From: Mycolicibacterium aromaticivorans JS19b1 = JCM 16368
Lineage (GTDB): Bacteria > Actinomycetota > Actinomycetes > Mycobacteriales > Mycobacteriaceae
DNA length: 64,000 nt
Reading direction: 5' to 3'
Assembly (NCBI RefSeq): GCF_000559085.1
Contig: NZ_JALN02000002.1
Span: forward strand, 380,038-444,037
Part shown: piece after piece, positions 62,468 to 64,000 of the stretch
How the letters are laid out: the number at the start of each line of letters is the position of its first letter
Numbering within the stretch: the stretch's first letter is position 1
Position numbers and translations under genes: made by a program
The notes under the pieces: model-generated
Database searches by the model: none
What the model saw: only the letters and a program-made list of their open reading frames with translations
What the model was told of the DNA's origin: nothing

Positions 62468-63501
62468 GTGCGCGCAGCTATTTATCACGGTCGCGAAGAC
62501 GTGCGGATTGAAGAGCTTCCCGACCCGAGTCCACGTGCGGGCGAAGTGGTCATCGAGGTGGCCCGAGCGGGGATCTGCGGCACAGACCTGCATGAGTACA
62601 TCGCCGGTCCGATGCATGCTGCGCCAGGGGTCGTCATTGGACACGAATATTCCGGGACGGTGGTCGGCGTCGGGTCCGGCGTGCGCGAGTTCACCGAAGG
62701 TGACCGAGTCTGCGGCGTCGGCGTTTTCGGCTGCGGTGAATGCGGCTTCTGCAAACAGGGCGCTGAAGCACTCTGCGGAACAGTCGGTTTCATCGGCTTC
62801 GCTGTCAACGGAGCACTTGCCCACTACGCGTCGTTGCCGACGAAGGCGTTATTTCGCATCCCGGATGAGATCAGTCTCGCCGAGGCTGCCGTCGTTGAAC
62901 CGATCGCGTCGGCGTACCACGCTGTCCGCCGTAGCGGGTTGGCAGCGGGTGGGACCGTCTTCATCGCCGGCGCTGGCCCGATCGGCCTCGCCCTGGTGCA
63001 GTTCTGCCTTGCCCAAGGTGCGACTCAGGTCATCGTCAGTGAGGTTTCGGCGACGCGCCGCGTTGCCGCCCACCGGGTCGGGGCTACGCGCGTAATCGAT
63101 CCTCTGGCGGAGGATGCAGTTGAGGTGGTTCGGACGTTGACGAACGGAAACGGCGTCGACATCTCCTTCGACGCTGCGGGCGTACAACCCGCGCTTGATG
63201 CGGCGTTGGGCGTTCTGCGCCCCCCGCGGTCGATTGATGGTCGTGGCGATTTGGGAGGCCCCGGCCGGTATCGACATCAATCGAAGCGTCATGCGCGAAA
63301 GCCAATATCGGCTTTTCATTCTGTTACGAAGCCCAACGCCAGGTTCCGGCGATTCTTGACTTACTAGCTACGGGGGCGATCAGCCTCGGTGAACTGATCA
63401 CCGACGAAATCCCGTTGGATGCCGTGGTCAGTCAGGGTCTCGAGGAACTGCGCGTCAACCGCGATGCACACGTAAAGATTCTGATCGACCCATCGGCATA
63501 G
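62468..63501 (+). pseudogene. Zinc-dependent alcohol dehydrogenase gene with two frameshifts
   Basis: A relative of the gene at 34168. The first 250 codons are intact, with GICGTDLHEYIAG, GHEYSG, the CGECGFCKQGAEALC structural zinc loop and VFIAGAGPIGLALVQ. Near 63222, at a run of C, the frame shifts to RGRLMVVAIWEAPAGIDINR. Near 63320 it shifts again to FCYEAQRQVPAILDLLATGAIS, which runs to the stop at 63501. Both could be sequencing errors, but in the given sequence no full protein can be made. Confidence 0.8.
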
Positions 63502-63553
63502 CACGACCGGTATCGCGCCGTCGATTGTCACGCCGCCCCACCAAAGGAGTTAA

Positions 63554-64000
63554 GTGTCCGCGAATATGGAGAGTCTGTTCGACGGTCTGACAGTCCTCGA
63601 GCTGGGGCACGTGATCGCGGCGCCTTTCGCTGCCTCGCTGATCGGCGACTTCGGAGCACAGGTCATCAAGATCGAAGACCCCGGCTCAGGCGACATGTTG
63701 CGTAGGTCCGGTCCGAGGAAAGACGGAGTGCCCCTCTGGTGGAAGTCCGCGGCCCGGAACAAGTCAAGCGTCGCTATCGATCTGCGTCTCCCCGAGGGGC
63801 AAGCGCTCGTGCGCAAAATGGTCGAACGCGCAGACGTGGTGATCGAAAACTTCCGCCCGGGAACGCTTGAGCGCTGGGGACTGGGATGGGAGGAACTGCA
63901 CGCATCGAACCGCGGCTGATCATGTTGCGGATTTCTGGGTACGGCCAGATCGGCCCGGAGAGCGCAAAGCCGGGATACGGACGGGTCGGCGAGGCCATGA
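63554..64000 (+). pseudogene. CaiB/BaiF-family CoA-transferase, frameshifted and cut by window end
   Basis: A family III CoA-transferase start: FDGLTVLELGHVIAAPFAASLIGDFGAQVIKIEDPGSGD, then VVIENFRPGTLERWGL. At about 63912 one base is missing (AACCGCGG where AACCCGCGG is expected), so the frame ends at 63919, while RLIMLRISGYGQIGPESAKPGYGRVGEA continues in another frame to the end of the window. The GTG start at 63554 follows AAAGGAG. Family III enzymes transfer CoA between acids, so a catabolic acid is the likely substrate. Confidence 0.78.

Noticed and set aside
1..64000. tRNA, rRNA or CRISPR arrays
   Set aside because: No tRNA-like cloverleaf, rRNA stretch or regularly spaced direct repeats were recognised; I could not run a dedicated search tool.

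Overview
The window looks like a mycobacterial (Mycolicibacterium/Mycobacterium-type) catabolic island for polycyclic aromatic hydrocarbons. The grounds are high G+C, many GTG/TTG starts with ATGA/GTGA overlaps, a complete mce operon (yrbEA, yrbEB, mceA-F and two Mce-associated genes), an MmpS/MmpL pair, and aromatic-degradation genes ordered as in the pht, phd and pca clusters of PAH-degrading mycobacteria. It could be chromosomal or plasmid-borne; no replication or conjugation gene is visible.

Layout. 1-6930: dihydrodiol dehydrogenase, [3Fe-4S] ferredoxin and ferredoxin reductase (order phtB-phtAc-phtAd), then a ring-cleaving bicupin, two hydratase-aldolases, an extradiol dioxygenase and an SCP-2 protein (phd-like). 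7006-7375: a molybdopterin-oxidoreductase remnant. 7497-13443: an IclR regulator divergent from the complete pcaH-G-B-L-I-J operon, then a GntR regulator and a small cupin. 15.5-19.8 kb: a graveyard of IS110, serine-recombinase and group II intron remnants. 19.8-24.5 kb: a dioxygenase beta gene, a flavoprotein/ferredoxin pair and an aldehyde dehydrogenase. 24.9-28.2 kb: mmpS-mmpL. 28.4-30.9 kb: an ISL3-family transposase gene split by an IS3-family element. 31.2-39.0 kb: a second near-identical beta gene followed by its alpha gene, an SDR, an alcohol dehydrogenase, an Asp-box repeat protein, a second Rieske dioxygenase alpha/beta pair, an SCP-2 protein and a lone PcaG-like protein. 39.2-49.8 kb: mce operon. 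49.9-55.3 kb: epoxide hydrolase, aldehyde dehydrogenase, IS5 fragment, MFS exporter and MarR regulator. 55.4-57.6 kb: IS remnants and one apparently intact IS3-family element. 58.1-64 kb: TetR regulator, FAH-hydrolase and integrase remnants, a third Rieske alpha gene, and a run of frameshifted genes (beta, alcohol dehydrogenase, CoA-transferase).

How it fits together (inference from families and order). Ring-hydroxylating dioxygenases, fed by the ferredoxin and reductase, and SDR dehydrogenases make aromatic diols. Extradiol cleavage and a hydratase-aldolase give 1-hydroxy-2-naphthoate. The bicupin and the second hydratase-aldolase give 2-carboxybenzaldehyde, an aldehyde dehydrogenase gives phthalate, and the pht system leads to protocatechuate. 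The pca operon then takes it to 3-oxoadipyl-CoA. Phthalate-diol decarboxylase and the final thiolase are not in the window. The Mce and MmpL systems are candidates for moving hydrophobic substrates or envelope lipids.

The most noteworthy points are a similar promoter/operator block before three catabolic units, a ~685 bp duplication that left a 17-codon stub coupled to a flavoprotein, a poorly understood oxygenase cassette (Asp-box protein, Rieske pair, SCP-2, PcaG-like) abutting the mce operon, and a well-resolved IS-in-IS insertion.
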